A program made the translations under genes and the position numbers. From Crossaster papposus (lineage: Eukaryota; Echinodermata; Asteroidea; Velatida; Solasteridae), in the NCBI GenBank assembly GCA_037893245.1, contig JBAIAA010000408.1, positions 124,001 to 188,000 on the forward strand: a stretch of 64,000 nucleotides of DNA, written 5' to 3'. The notes below the pieces were generated by a model. That model saw only the letters and a list, made by a program, of their open reading frames with translations, ran no database searches and was not told the DNA's origin. Position 1 is the stretch's first letter. The number at the start of each line of letters is the position of its first letter. This document shows, in pieces, positions 40,801-51,297 of the stretch.

Positions 40801-43800
40801 TATTACATGTATTGTACGATGATGTCTTCAGACATGTTCTTTTCATGAGATTATTTTATTGCCCATCAGCGTTGTTTGTCATGTTTGGCAGTAGCTGGCG
40901 TGATGGGGTTTGTGTATAACCAACAAAAATACTTTTAAAAGGTCAGTCATAAAATGGCCAGATTTTAATTTAACAGTAAAATTAATAAGATATAATTAAT
41001 ATGCTTATCGATTTTAAACTGTACCCAAAGTGCCGTATTCATGGTTCAACGAGGGCGCTGTATTCCGACGCCATTTTTTTTCGGTACCAACACCATCAAT
41101 CACGATATAATTGTGAATAGTGAATGTAGTTTATTAACTTTATTTGTATATACAAATTAATTTTTGAGCTGTAGGAATGTGTCAGTTTTCTTCGATACAC
41201 CATATCCAAAATGCAGTAGTTACCGCCGCCCCCTCCCCCGCCTCCCAAAGTACGTTTGCATTAATTACGCACTTAACAAATAATTAATATTTTCGACCCG
41301 GAGTATGGATAAGAATTGACCTCATAATGTTTAGTGTCATGTTTTGCGTCATGAGATGTGATATTTTAGATTCAAAAACATTAGGTCAAGCATCAAGATT
41401 CTGGGTTAAAATCTCACTCGGAACTTCTACAGTGTGGGCTTCAAACTTGGTATGTACAACCGCCAGTGTCTATAGTTCTGTGTGTATTCTGTTGCATGCT
41501 TACCACGCTTCCTCGTCTCAGCTGGAACAGCGAACCTTCGCTGAATATCGAGCTGGGCCGGTTCCGGCAGAGATGTTGTTCCTCCAATCAAACAAAATAT
41601 GTTGACTCATTATTGCTTAGCTATAAATGGATTTGCGGCTACGTTAACGTTACAACACGACTTTAACCTTATCTGGTACATAACGCAGTTTCTAAACTGC
41701 TAGATAAAGAAATGCATGTTTTAACACCATGTGAAGGTAGAGACCACATGCGCTGATCTTGAGCTGCTGCAGAAATGGTCTCGTTCCTGGTGAACAGGGA
41801 TAATAGTTGTAAACAGGCCTGTTCTATAGTGCTTGTTTCCTTTTGCGATTGAGGATCGAAAAACAAAAGAAAACAAAGGGAACAAAAGATCCTCGAAGGA
41901 CGGTTTCTTTGTCCTCGATCGCCAGGATAAGCGCAAAGCAATGGGGTTAGGTTTCAGTAAAGGAATAAAGGAAAACACAATAGGGGATCCTCGGTCGTAA
42001 TGGAAATTGACGAAGTAAATCGCTTTGATACAGCCACATTGTGGGAGTCTAAAGCGCTATATAAAAAACGAACATTAACCCCAAAATGGGTTTAGTCCAT
42101 AAAAGGGTAATTTTAAGCATATCCTAGCTGTGTAGAGTCCAGCGCCTTACCTCTGTCGGTCGTTTCTTGTGCAATTTCAAAATGCGCAGTGACGCGACAA
42201 GAAAGATCAGCACTCCGCTGAGAAACACGGCCACCAACGCACCGATGACGATAGCGAAGGGAGACGGTCCCCGCACTCCGGGCTCGAAGTCGACCTCGGT
42301 AGTGTTGTTGTCCGCGTCGGGGCCGCGCGGGAGACTGTCGTTACGCGGCCAGAAACCGGACGCGGGGTGCGTCGCGTTAGGATCGAGGGTTGTCATTCCC
42401 GGGCCGGATGCGTCTGAACATGGAAGCAAAGAGACCAGGGGCCAATTTCACGGAGCTGCTAAGCACACAAATTTGCTTAGCACAAAAAACGTCTTGCTCA
42501 TTAAAAACAAGTTATCAGCCCAAATTCTACGTGTTTTTTATGCTAAGCAAAAAACCAGCTGATTATCAATCAAAAACAATAAAGATCACGTGAAAAAAAA
42601 TTTCCAAGGACAAATTTTCATGCTAAGCAAATTTTTGTGCTTAGCAGCTCCGTGAAATTGGCCCCTGTCCATTTAGTAGAGAGGTGGGACCGCTAGTCTG
42701 GTTTCCAGACCAAAATGATTCTGACTGTTTCTGATGAATCGTTAGGTCCGAAAATTACCGAAAATGTTCCTGAATACATTACATACGAAAGCCGTACTAC
42801 AAAAGTTTGTTAATAGCGCAGTCAAGTATTTTATTTTTGAGAAAAGTGTGGAAGAACCAGCCCTCGATCACGCTGAAACAAAACAATCTGATCTCTTCAC
42901 AGTATGAATAGGGTTGGTTAACGCATGAATAATGCCTCTACCCATATTAGATGTAGAAGTACCATAGCCCCGGCTGGGTTCGAACCCACAACCTGAGGAA
43001 TTACCCGCAGACCACACATTCAATAAAACCATTAGGCCACGGAGCTTCCACAACTTTAACTGCCGTTAAAAGAAATACAAATAAGTTCTGGGTCTCAAGT
43101 CCAAACACCAATGTCTCAAAATAAAACCACGAACTCCGGAATATATTATTGACTCTGGTATACAATTTATTCTTGACTTTCTTACTGTTAAAAAGGCTAA
43201 ACATGGTTAAGACTAAACGAGGGGATAATGTGTGTCTACAGAAAGGTTTAGATTCTAAGGACCAATTTTACAGTGTATGAAACTCAATACCAAGGAGCAA
43301 AATGGACAAAAACAATTGTCACTTTTAAGCCAATATGGCTTCAAAGAATTTATTACCCCGAGACGGCTTGTTATGCAGGTGTTTGGCTGTCGCATGGGGG
43401 AATAATAAGGAGCAATAAAAGGTACACTCACATTGTGTCAGTGTGGATATCTGGATTACATCGGAGTGATTACCGAAGCCCACTGCGTTGCCTGCCGCTG
43501 CCTTGAACTGGTACTCCGTATCTGGTTTCAGACCCGTTATGATGGTATCCTGGTCTGTGTGTACGTGTTAAAGTAGTGTGGCTATAAATATATGAATCGG
43601 CTCCCGGAACCAGACTCAATTGGTCATAATCATACCATTTCCGAGTTCCTTATGTGTTCTGTTGTTCTTTGATTCAACTGTGATCATAGAGGGAGGAATT
43701 CCCTCAATTTAAAGGAACAACCTGTACCAGACACGTGGGCTTGGACAGGATACGTGAAATTGATTGGAGGGGAAACACCTCCCGTTGGCTTGTGGGTTAT

Positions 43801-46800
43801 AATTTGTTCGCTTTAGTCGGGTAATTCAATGAAATGAATTCAATGAATTGTTTGGACATTAATTGACTTTTTCCAAAATGTATTTTTAGATCGGGCTGCG
43901 GGGAATTTATAATATGCGACATTGGTCCAATTCACCGCGGGTTAACAAGAAACGCGATGGAATAGTCGCATTTAATTTTGAAGAAACTGTTGTAGTCATT
44001 GTCGTCTAATCTATATAGGGCTAATTGGCCTACAAATTTAAAAGTTAATCGGGCCCAGTATACGGACTCATCGTTAAAACCAACTTCGGTGCAATGACTC
44101 ACGCTGTAAACAAAAGTGTGTTTAGAGTTTAAAGACAAACACACGTCATAATATTTGATGACGTATACGCACTTTTTACCGCAGTGCATCATGGGGGAAA
44201 TTGGGAGTCACCGTCACATTTTAGTAAACTTTAGTGAACTACTTCAAGGATTTTAACCACCCCCTCACCCATCCCAATGGCGTCGCCACAGCGCCCTTAA
44301 AAATATGACCTATTAAACAAATCTGAGTGGGCTAGAGGTTCAATTTCTCACCAATCGGAAACTTTAGGAGTTTCCATGGCAGCAGGTCCGACGCGCTGGT
44401 TTCACGGTAGCTGACGCTGTGGTCCGTCACGGCAAGGCCGCCGTTAGATGGCGGTGGGTCGATGAGGAGAACAACGGTGTCTTGAGTAACAGACGCGGCA
44501 CGTATGTTGCCTGGAGCGCTGGGCGTGGCTAAACGAAGCAGAAGGGGGGAGGGGATAACAGATGGAGGAATCATGGGTAATCCGGTTTTGATGTCTGTAC
44601 ATTCTGGCGACGTGCCCTCTCTTTGGAAAATGCATGAACTTGACTTGCACGTTCTAATGTATGCAAACGGTAGTGAGACTGATGGACAGCCTCAGAGCTT
44701 GACTTTGCCTTGGATGGACCTGAAAATGAGACTGAATACGAGACTGCAACTTACCAGCCGCATCAAGCGCAACAGTGTGCGCCGCTTCACCCCGTATGTT
44801 GGCGACGAAACAGCGGTAAGTTCCAAAGTCCGCTGCGGTGGGACTGACCTTGAAACAAAAACAATTAACCATTGAGCTTTTTAGGTTTTGTTTTGTTCTC
44901 TGAACCATAAAGTCGGGGTTTCGTAAACGCCTATTATGACGCAGCCATGTTTAGTTGGTTCCCAATGCAGGTTCCCTATACCTGTAACACGCTGATGCTG
45001 CCCCTGGTAAACGTCCTGACCCGAGTCGGATCCACGGTGGCCCCTTTCCGGTCCCAGCTGACCAGAGCCGTCGGGTAGGCGCTCCACGAGCAGGTCAGGT
45101 TGACCGGCAGATTGATCCAACTGACCACTCTGTTGTCCGAGAGGGTGGTGTCGATTACTGGAGCGTCTGGACGAAATATAAAAGAGGGCGTTTTATCGCG
45201 ATTAACTACTTTGGATTGTAACGACTTTTTATTCAGGATGTGAATTTGGAAGAGAATGTGAAAATTGTTGAAGACGTTTGTTGAGTTGGCATCCTAATGA
45301 CAAAAAAATCACGTCCATGCCATTTTATACACTGTTAAAATGCTGTTTAAACTTTTTTAACAATCGCCCCGTTTTGTTTAAGTCGTTTAAACATTTAAGT
45401 TTAGCAGCGTTTTAAGAGTGTAGTGTCAATGCGAACTAAAACATTTGTTACCTTACGTGAACCGTTTTAATCACGATAAACTCCAACCTAACTCCATTCA
45501 CTTACGGATGACACTGACCGTCACGTGACCGACTACAGTCCCCAACACGTTGGTTGCCACGCACTCGTACACCCCTCCATCCTTCGCTGTCATTACCCTG
45601 AAACTGAGGGCGTTCGTTATCGGATTGATGCTGGCACTGCCCGATAGAGGTCGCTCTGGTTTAGCCTTGCGCCACATCACCACGGCATCGGGCTCCGCTG
45701 AAACGTTGCAACGGAGTTGAACGTAGGATCCCAGGGTCGTCTCGATGTCCCTGGACATGCTGACAATACTCGGCACTGCTTACATGTAAACAAAAAATGG
45801 ACAAACTTAGATTTTTCTTGAAAAAAAATATTGTCACTTTTAAGCCAATATGGCTTCAAAGAATTTATTACCCCGAGACAGCTTGTTATGCAGGGGTTTG
45901 GCTGTCGCATGGGGTAATAATAAGGGGTTAGCCTTGCATTTTAATTAAAATTTACCAACATATACCAAATTGTTCAAAAAAATGTATTGACAAGAACAAA
46001 AACTTTACAAAATAAGCAATTTTAATAACACAAAACTTAAATCCACAAAAATATATATTCTCATTTGTGTCTTAAGTCGATAAATGCTGTAATTGCGTTT
46101 TCAGCCTACGATAGAAATAAAGTCAAGTAATAAAAGTGATAAGTAATAGTGAAATGTGTCGTTTTAGAGATAAACGCTTGGTGGCGCTGTTCACCCCTGT
46201 AAGTGTTAAAGACAAACGCTTGGTGGTGCTCTTCACCCTGGTCTCTTACCGCCTATTTTCAGCTGCGTCTGTGTGCGGGCTGACCGCAGTGATTTGAAAG
46301 GCGGGAACTCTGTCTCACAACGCCACGTGCCAGCGTCCGTGTTCTTCGCGGATGAGATCATAAATCTATCAAGACATGAATGATAACATTGACCAAATTA
46401 CAATAAAAACAACATTTTGTTTGACCTGCATTTTATGAATTTATGAAAAACCGTTGCAAGTAATTATGTATACTGAACATTCCTTATTTTCTTTTTGTCA
46501 CGACCTTGGTATATCGGGGTCATCAATGATTTTTTGTTTGTATAGGTACTTTATATCTCCAAAGATATCGTGTATTCTTATCAAATAAGCCACAAAGGAA
46601 AGGTGACTATGTACACAAGCTGCACCCTGAATACGGTTTCAACCTGCGACGTCAGGGTTGCCGTTCAATAATGCTTCACTAACTGAGCTTTTCAACCATA
46701 TGTTGGCGGTTTCCCATTCTGTCAATATAATATGTGACCCGATCCTTCGAAATGAGTCTAAGGGGCAAGTTTTTCTGTTATTTGTTTTTCACATGCAGTA

Positions 46801-49297
46801 GAAAGCACATCATTTGCTCTCGGTTTTTGGTAATCCACTGAGCCGCCATCTTATTATAGACGGTTGTTATTTGGGTGAAAGGGTCGACTGTTTTTATTGA
46901 TTTGTATTGTTTAGGATAATGTTAGAAGGCCTTTTTAAAAAAAATAGCTCTGGTGACTTAATTGAGACTCATTTTGCTGGATTGGGTCATATGTTAGTTC
47001 AAGGGATGCTAGCAGGAAAACCGTATAATAATAGGGATCACTTTGGAAAATTACACAAGTCATAATGGCGAATGTCGTGCACAGAGCGTCTTAGCCTTTA
47101 CCTCCATGTCCCCGCCCCGGGTGCGTCTTCCCTGTACCGGTCATTGGCGTCCATCAGTCCGGCACGGTACCCGAACACACGTGCGTCGTTTCGGTACCAT
47201 CTGACCCCCGAGCCGTACCCAGCCTTGTCCATGTGGCACGTCAGGGTGATCGAAGCGCCCAGCGGTACCGTGTCCTTCGGATGCACGCTCATACGAACGA
47301 GGTTTCCCGTACCCACGACTGAAAAAAGAGTAAACAGTGGGTACAGGCTTCAACTAAACAGGACACTTCGGTACGGTCATTCACCGCGGTCATCCCATTC
47401 CTGACAAACAGACATTCCCTGAACTACAGAACGTTCAATGCATTGCACTTGTAATTGTACTAAATGGACCAACATTTACACTGTTTAATGTTTTAGTAAA
47501 GCACCTTCGGCTCATGATTTGTTTTTTTCTTAAATTAATTTACACATCAATTTAATTCAAAACTGATAAACGGAAACATGCATCTTTGCCTTTATTTACT
47601 TGTTTAATTTAATTATTAAATTGTCTTCTCTCTCTAGAAATAGTTCAACTGTTTTTTGTTTTTTTACAACGGGAAATAAAACACAGGAACATACCCATTG
47701 CCGTACCAAAAAGGCCAATTTTTATTTTATAGTATTAATTATATACCGCAAATGGATTTATAACTTCCGTACCTGATTAATTTTAATTTAAGACTTCCTT
47801 TCATAATGACCATCTCCATTAAATGTTATTTCATGCCTGACTCGTTAAAATGTATTGGGAGAGGGGAGGGAAAAGGGGGGGGGTTGGACAGTGTTTCCCC
47901 CTCCCCCCCCCCCCCTTTCCCCCCCCCCCCCCCCTTTCCCCCCATCTGCCATTGACTCACCCCCTTACAGTGAGAACTATGACTACCCCGCTGGCGATAA
48001 TTTTGTCTGCAGGTGGGTTGGTACATTAGCCAATCAGAACACAGATGGTGTTGACGTCATCGATGATGTTAGAGTCATCTGGGACAACCATAACCCTAAC
48101 CCCTAGGGGGGGGGGGGGGGTTGTACAGTGTTGCCCCCCCCCCCCCCCCCCCCTCCCCCATCTGCCATTGACTCACCCCCTTACAATGAGAACTATGGCT
48201 ACCCCGCTGGCGATAATTGTATCTGCAGGTGGGTTGGTACATTAGCCAATCAGAACACAGATGGTGTTGACGTCATCGATGATGTTAGAGTCATCTGGGA
48301 CAACCCTATCCTATAACCCTAACCTTAACCCTAACCTCTAACCCTAACCCTAACCCTAACCCTAACCCTAACCCTAACCCTAACACCTAACCCTAACCCT
48401 AACCCCTTACCCCTGTCAGAGCCCAGACAACTTGAGCATCATCGATGACGTCAACACCATCTGTGTTCTGATTGGCTAATAAAGGTACACTATGTACCAA
48501 CCTACCTGCAGAAAAAAATATCGCACCCCGCTGGGTGACCCATCCCATCCCTAATTTAGCCATTGACCTATGTTATGATATGAGTAAAACACTGACAATT
48601 ACCCAAGAAACATCTTAGAATAGAGGGGAAAGCAGAGTAGATTTCATAATTTCCTAGGCGGTCACTAATTCTTCCAAATAGGCACTTGGGGAGACAAATT
48701 AGCGTAAGTTTTCAGGTAATAATAACGCAGGGCCCACTCCCAACTCTTGACTTGATTTACCCTATGGCATAGAATGGAGTGGCCCTGTATTCTTTGGGTA
48801 TTGGGGTATATGGGATAGAGTCAGTCCATTCTATGTCCTAGGGTAAATAAAGTCGAATGTTGTGAGTGGGCCCTGCATTCTATAATTGCTCCTCGCATCC
48901 TCTTCCAAATTCACACCTTGGGTTAAGTCGTTAAAGACCAAATTCACATTCCTAGTGTAACGCTTATTAAAAAGTTATGTCTCTGAAGAAGATCTTGTTA
49001 AGATCGAAATATTAGGCCCTCTTAACTTATTTGATTTGCTTATTAAAAAGGAAATAATCTTACAAACACCCAGCTCAAACACCTCATACGAGGATCGTGG
49101 CTTCTAAATTAGTCGCTATAAAATGTCATGTTGACAACACATCAAATACAATGCAGTACTTTTTGTAAGGTTCTGGTTTTTTTGTTAAACCTCAGAACCA
49201 CAATTTCGTAAAGAAAAGGAGACCTACCTAATGTTAGCAGAGCTCCCGCTGTCACAACGACACGCAGCGCCGCGCGTACTTCTCGCACCGACGCCAT
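34759..49297 (-). CDS. Receptor tyrosine kinase with 3 Ig + 1 FN3 domains (FGFR/Cad96Ca-type kinase), 18 exons
   Basis: Eighteen exons join in frame for about 862 residues. Order: signal peptide ([15 protein letters not shown]..); Ig1 (exons 2-3), Ig2 (4), Ig3 (5-6); one fibronectin III domain (7-8); stalk and TM (9); juxtamembrane (10); tyrosine kinase (11-17); short tail (18). All catalytic marks are present: glycine loop [13 protein letters not shown] lysine, alpha-C glutamate in [33 protein letters not shown] and [15 protein letters not shown]. The kinase pattern ([21 protein letters not shown], tail NYLVLDF..LYDY) recalls FGFR and insect Cad96Ca/Stitcher kinases, while the Ig-FN3 ectodomain differs from both. 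Known RTKs of this build signal by ligand-induced dimerisation and trans-phosphorylation. The ligand is unknown. The borders fit GT-AG except one GC-AG intron. Confidence 0.9.
34931..35168 (+). repeat. Direct repeat, left copy, downstream of RTK exon 17
   Basis: About 240 bp starting GAGGAACTAATACCAGTCAG and ending GCCAGGATTCGACCGTATT. It is repeated at 35426-35674, and an AAGTCC element lies between the two copies. Confidence 0.75.
35178..35420. repeat. AAGTCC element between direct repeats
   Basis: Starts GTAGTCGAGTCCCTGCAAGT and ends GGACTCGACTACATCCCTGG, an inverted terminal pair. Same family as 494-790 and 40236-40465. Confidence 0.75.
35426..35674 (+). repeat. Direct repeat, right copy
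   Basis: Matches 34931-35168 over its length (GAGGAATTAATACCAGTTAG .. CCAGGATTCGACCGTATT) with small differences. Confidence 0.75.
35843..35942 (-). CDS. RTK exon 17: kinase end
   Basis: 100 bp, phase 2 to 0: [20 protein letters not shown] then [13 protein letters not shown], the usual last kinase helix. Confidence 0.92.
36230..36326 (-). CDS. RTK exon 16: kinase C-lobe
   Basis: 97 bp, phase 1 to 2: [20 protein letters not shown] then [12 protein letters not shown]. Confidence 0.9.
36457..36702. repeat. GGGGCCAATTTCAT MITE, complete copy
   Basis: Inverted ends GGGGCCAAATTCATAAAGCT and AGCTCTATGAAATTGGCCCC with inner TGCTAAGCACAAA repeats. In RTK intron 15. Confidence 0.8.
36720..37010. repeat. 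MITE, 'GGGCATGATGTG' family, with internal CACATCCACTTCCAAATT array
   Basis: Left end TAGAATTGGGCACGATGTGA, right end ACATCATGACCATTCCTA. Four 17-bp CACATCCACTTCCAAAT units at 36830-36900 show internal tandem growth. Confidence 0.75.
37113..37224 (-). CDS. RTK exon 15: kinase C-lobe
   Basis: 112 bp, phase 0 to 1: [20 protein letters not shown] then [17 protein letters not shown]. Confidence 0.92.
37343..37465 (-). CDS. RTK exon 14: catalytic and activation loops; GC donor
   Basis: 123 bp, phase 0-0: [38 protein letters not shown]. It ends CAG|GCAAGT: a GC donor is needed, since the only GT nearby breaks the join to GRVPIRWMA. Confidence 0.9.
38069..38228. repeat. ~17-bp minisatellite in RTK intron 13
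   Basis: Degenerate CTCGTACCTGGGACAA units, about nine copies. A C-run follows at 38240-38250. Confidence 0.75.
38513..38539. repeat. Interstitial telomere-like repeat (CCCTAA)n
   Basis: Four and a half perfect CCCTAA units inside RTK intron 13. Confidence 0.85.
39160..39347 (-). CDS. RTK exon 13: kinase hinge to alpha-E
   Basis: 188 bp, phase 1 to 0: [20 protein letters not shown], a short kinase insert, then [19 protein letters not shown]. Joins directly to CIHRDL in exon 14. Confidence 0.9.
39660..39735 (+). repeat. tRNA-like relic in RTK intron 12
   Basis: GTATGGCTAAAGAAAAGCAT followed by GTGGTTCGAATCCAGCCATA: a B box and a loosely tRNA-like body. Confidence 0.4.
40050..40160 (-). CDS. 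RTK exon 12: kinase alpha-C helix
   Basis: 111 bp, phase 1-1: [20 protein letters not shown] then [10 protein letters not shown], with the conserved Glu. Confidence 0.9.
40236..40465. repeat. AAGTCC element, RTK intron 11
   Basis: CCAGGGATGTAGTCGAGTCC at the left and GGACTTGCAGGGACTCGACT at the right; opposite orientation to the copy at 35178-35420. Confidence 0.75.
40590..40776 (-). CDS. RTK exon 11: kinase glycine loop and catalytic lysine
   Basis: 187 bp, phase 0 to 1: [20 protein letters not shown] then KVV, and VVAIKTLK. The EFPR lead-in resembles FGFR kinases. Confidence 0.92.
41504..41581 (-). CDS. RTK exon 10: juxtamembrane segment
   Basis: 78 bp, phase 0-0: [20 protein letters not shown] then LRRGSV. 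No domain; chosen because both splice sites and phase fit between exons 9 and 11. Confidence 0.65.
42151..42413 (-). CDS. RTK exon 9: stalk and transmembrane helix
   Basis: 263 bp, phase 1 to 0. A GC-rich extracellular stalk with NAT, NDS and NTT sequons, then [28 protein letters not shown] and the stop-transfer KLHKKR. Confidence 0.87.
42438..42665. repeat. GGGGCCAATTTCAT MITE, complete copy
   Basis: Inverted ends GGGGCCAATTTCACGGAGCT and AGCTCCGTGAAATTGGCCCC match exactly. It lies just outside RTK exon 9. Confidence 0.85.
42955..43045 (-). repeat. tRNA-like SINE head
   Basis: Minus strand: AGCTCCGTGGCCTAATGG .. GTGGGTTCGAACCCAGC .. CGGGGCT. A 7-bp acceptor stem can form, but the T stem is imperfect and the D arm is too long for a working tRNA. 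Confidence 0.5.
43316..43410 (+). repeat. ~95-bp direct repeat, copy 1 (RTK intron 8)
   Basis: Starts TTGTCACTTTTAAGCCAATA; almost identical to 45831-45924. Confidence 0.8.
43432..43554 (-). CDS. RTK exon 8: fibronectin III C-terminal part
   Basis: 123 bp, phase 1-1: [20 protein letters not shown] then AVGFGNHS, the canonical 'GL.P.T.Y.F.V.A.N..G.G..S' FN3 ending. Of two adjacent AGs, only the one giving DQDTIITGL keeps the phase. Confidence 0.85.
44352..44528 (-). CDS. RTK exon 7: fibronectin III N-terminal part
   Basis: 177 bp, phase 1-1: [37 protein letters not shown], a typical FN3 A-C' strand pattern. Confidence 0.82.
44755..44848 (-). CDS. RTK exon 6: Ig3 C-terminal part
   Basis: 94 bp, phase 0 to 1: [20 protein letters not shown] completes the D-x-G-x-Y-x-C motif. 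Confidence 0.85.
44982..45166 (-). CDS. RTK exon 5: Ig3 N-terminal part
   Basis: 185 bp, phase 1 to 0: [41 protein letters not shown]. Confidence 0.82.
45506..45775 (-). CDS. RTK exon 4: Ig2
   Basis: 270 bp, phase 1-1, a whole I-set-like domain: [43 protein letters not shown]. Confidence 0.88.
45831..45924 (+). repeat. ~95-bp direct repeat, copy 2 (RTK intron 3)
   Basis: Same sequence as 43316-43410 with a few changes. Two near-identical intronic copies suggest recent dispersal or local copying. Confidence 0.8.
46250..46365 (-). CDS. RTK exon 3: Ig1 C-terminal part
   Basis: 116 bp, phase 2 to 1. [20 protein letters not shown] holds the D-x-G-x-(W/Y)-x-C motif; ends TQTQLKIG. Confidence 0.82.
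46720..46990. repeat. Diverged repeat with ATATGACCC ends
   Basis: Contains ATGTGACCCGATCCTTCGAA at the left and TTGGGTCATATG at the right; the middle CAGTAGAAAGCACATCATTT matches sequences near 8790-8960 and 10940-11030. A worn MITE in RTK intron 2. Confidence 0.5.
47102..47318 (-). CDS. RTK exon 2: Ig1 N-terminal part
   Basis: 217 bp, phase 1 to 2. [20 protein letters not shown] then TCHMD (first Cys) and VRWYRND (core Trp). Confidence 0.82.
47950..48512. repeat. Compound block: two direct copies and one inverted copy around a telomere-like array
   Basis: CAATCAGAACACAGATGGTG units with TGACGTCATCGATGATG occur at about 47953-48090 and 48166-48305 (direct) and 48417-48512 (inverted), with poly-C runs before each direct copy. 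In RTK intron 1. Confidence 0.8.
48314..48408. repeat. Interstitial telomere-like array (CCCTAA)n
   Basis: About fifteen CCCTAA units with a few variants, between the second direct copy and the inverted copy of the flanking block. Confidence 0.9.
49228..49297 (-). CDS. RTK exon 1: start codon and signal peptide
   Basis: ATG at 49297 in a GC-rich patch; [20 protein letters not shown] then LTLG is a plausible signal peptide. Phase 1 donor GTAGGT. Intron 1 (47319-49227) carries poly-C tracts and telomere-like repeats. Confidence 0.75.
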
Positions 49298-49430
49298 ATT
49301 GTCCAATGACTTGTTTTTCAAGAAAAGAGAGATTTATTGTGAACTTCCCGTGTTTGTTAGTACAGTTTATACAATCCGAAGAGAAGCGAAGAAACAAAAT
49401 GCTGCCGCCTTAATAATGCAGAGGAGTTAC

Positions 49431-49593
49431 CTTTCCGCGCTGTTTCGCTGTATTAATGACCCGTCCTTCCTGTAAGCGTCGCGCAGGTCATCCAGGATAG
49501 GAGATGAGTCAGAAGACACCACGGTCTGTTGTCCTGCGTCCTCTGAGCCGACAGCTGTTGTCTGCATCCTCTGAGCCCGACGGCTGGGTCCGT
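49431..49593 (-). other. Candidate upstream exon of the RTK gene (coding status unknown)
   Basis: A GC-rich 163 bp block between acceptor TTTAG and donor GTAACT on the minus strand, open in one frame (SEDAGQQTVVSSDSSPILDD, DAYRKDGSLIQRN). Its phases (1 in, 2 out) do not join RTK exon 2. It may be a 5' UTR exon or belong to another transcript. Confidence 0.3.
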
Positions 49594-49925
49594 CTAAATA
49601 GATGAGATCGTTGCGAGCGTTTTGAACTCGTGAGCAGATTTTGTGAAAGAGTCATTCGGTTGACGGTTGGCGGATGTCGTCGAAATTATCGCGACATGAC
49701 AATCTAATTCGGATTGTCCATGACGTCACGTGTACCTTAAGTACTATTAGAGTCAACGACTGTCTTGTGAAGCAAACCGGAAATAAATAAGCCGAAGATT
49801 TGTTTTTCTTAAAACGTTAAATGTACAGTTGAGGATTTGCATCTATCCAAAAAGATAATGAACACAATTAAGTTGGACACTTGGCACAAGACGCACTTTA
49901 TACGACGAACTGGCTAAAACCTTTT

Positions 49926-49957
<32 letters not shown>

Positions 49958-49964
49958 TCACTAA

Positions 49965-50850
49965 ATGAGCACTTAGGGAGACAATCCCATAGAGTCGTGC
50001 ACAATCTTTATTGTAACCTAACCCGTTTTTACCTGGAGCTTTTTCCACGAAATTTCATATTTATGCTATTTAGACCCAAATCTGTCTTCTCCGAGCAAAA
50101 ATAACTCCCAAATATCGTTTTGTGGGGTAGCTAGACACTTAGGGAGACACTAAAATGTCTCCCTAAGTGCCACTGTCTCCCAAGTGAATCAAAACTATCG
50201 CTAATTTGTCTCCCAAAGTGCCTATTTGGAAGAATTTAGGTAATAAGGAGACAGTGACATTCCAGTGTCTCCATAAGTGTATAGCTACCTTAAAAAACGA
50301 CATTTGGGAGTTACTTAGGGAGACAATCCCATAGAGATGTACACAAACTTAAAACAAACCTAAAAACTTACGCTAATTTGTCTCCCTAAAAGTGCTCATT
50401 TAGTGAAATAATAGTAATAATAATAATACCCGAAAATGGGGCATTTGGGAGACATCTCCATAGAGACGTGCACAAAATTTTTCATTCTTTATTGTAACCT
50501 AACCCGTTTTTACCTAGAGCTTTTTCCACTAAATTTCATATTTATGCATTTTGGACCCTACTCTATCGATCTGGACTGTTAAATGTTTAAAAATGTATCT
50601 CCTTCCTGTAGTTGGAACGTTAAGGAGACCTCAAAATGTCTCCCTAATGACCATGGTCTCCCTAATGTTGTTAAACTTACGCAAAATGGTCTCGCAAAGG
50701 TACTTATTCCAAGATAACCGAAATAGATCTTTAGGGAGACATCTGCATAGAGACGTGCACAACCATTTTCATTCTTTACTGTAACCTAACCCGTTTTTAC
50801 CTAGAAGAGCTTTTTTTCACGAAATTTCATTTTTATGCATTTTAATAATA
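49965..50850. repeat. Dense cluster of GTCTCCCTAAGTG elements
   Basis: Repeated ACTTAGGGAGACA and TGTCTCCCTAAGTG termini, three direct copies of ATTGTAACCTAACCCGTTTT, and (AAT)n runs at their edges. Fills much of the gap between the RTK and the GPCR array. Confidence 0.75.
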
Positions 50851-51297
50851 ATAATAATAAAGGCCGAAAGTGTCGCGGAAAGCTTTCGCTCAGCCGCGGA
50901 AGGTTCTCGACACCAGCAATGTGTGACATTCTGCCAGCTTTGCAAGGCCCAAAAAACATTCCGTCGCGTGAAAAACATAGTCCCAGTGGCCGCACGGTAG
51001 AATTACGTAAAGGCCTTCATGTCGCAGTAAGTTTCTACGAGGCCGCGGACGAAAACAGTCTAATGAAACGGGAGCACGCGCAGCATCCTTGACGTAAAGA
51101 TATTAAAGATGTAATTTTGAAAAAAATAAGAAAACAAGTCGGACTCTACAGATGCGATCAAGGCACGTGGAACAGAAGCAGAGCAGGTGTGTGTAAAAAC
51201 TATAATCATCCGCTATTTTGCCACAACATCCGCCTAGCAAATTAACGAGTGTACGGGCGGAATGAATTGCCTTGGGAGCATCTGCAGCAATGTACGA

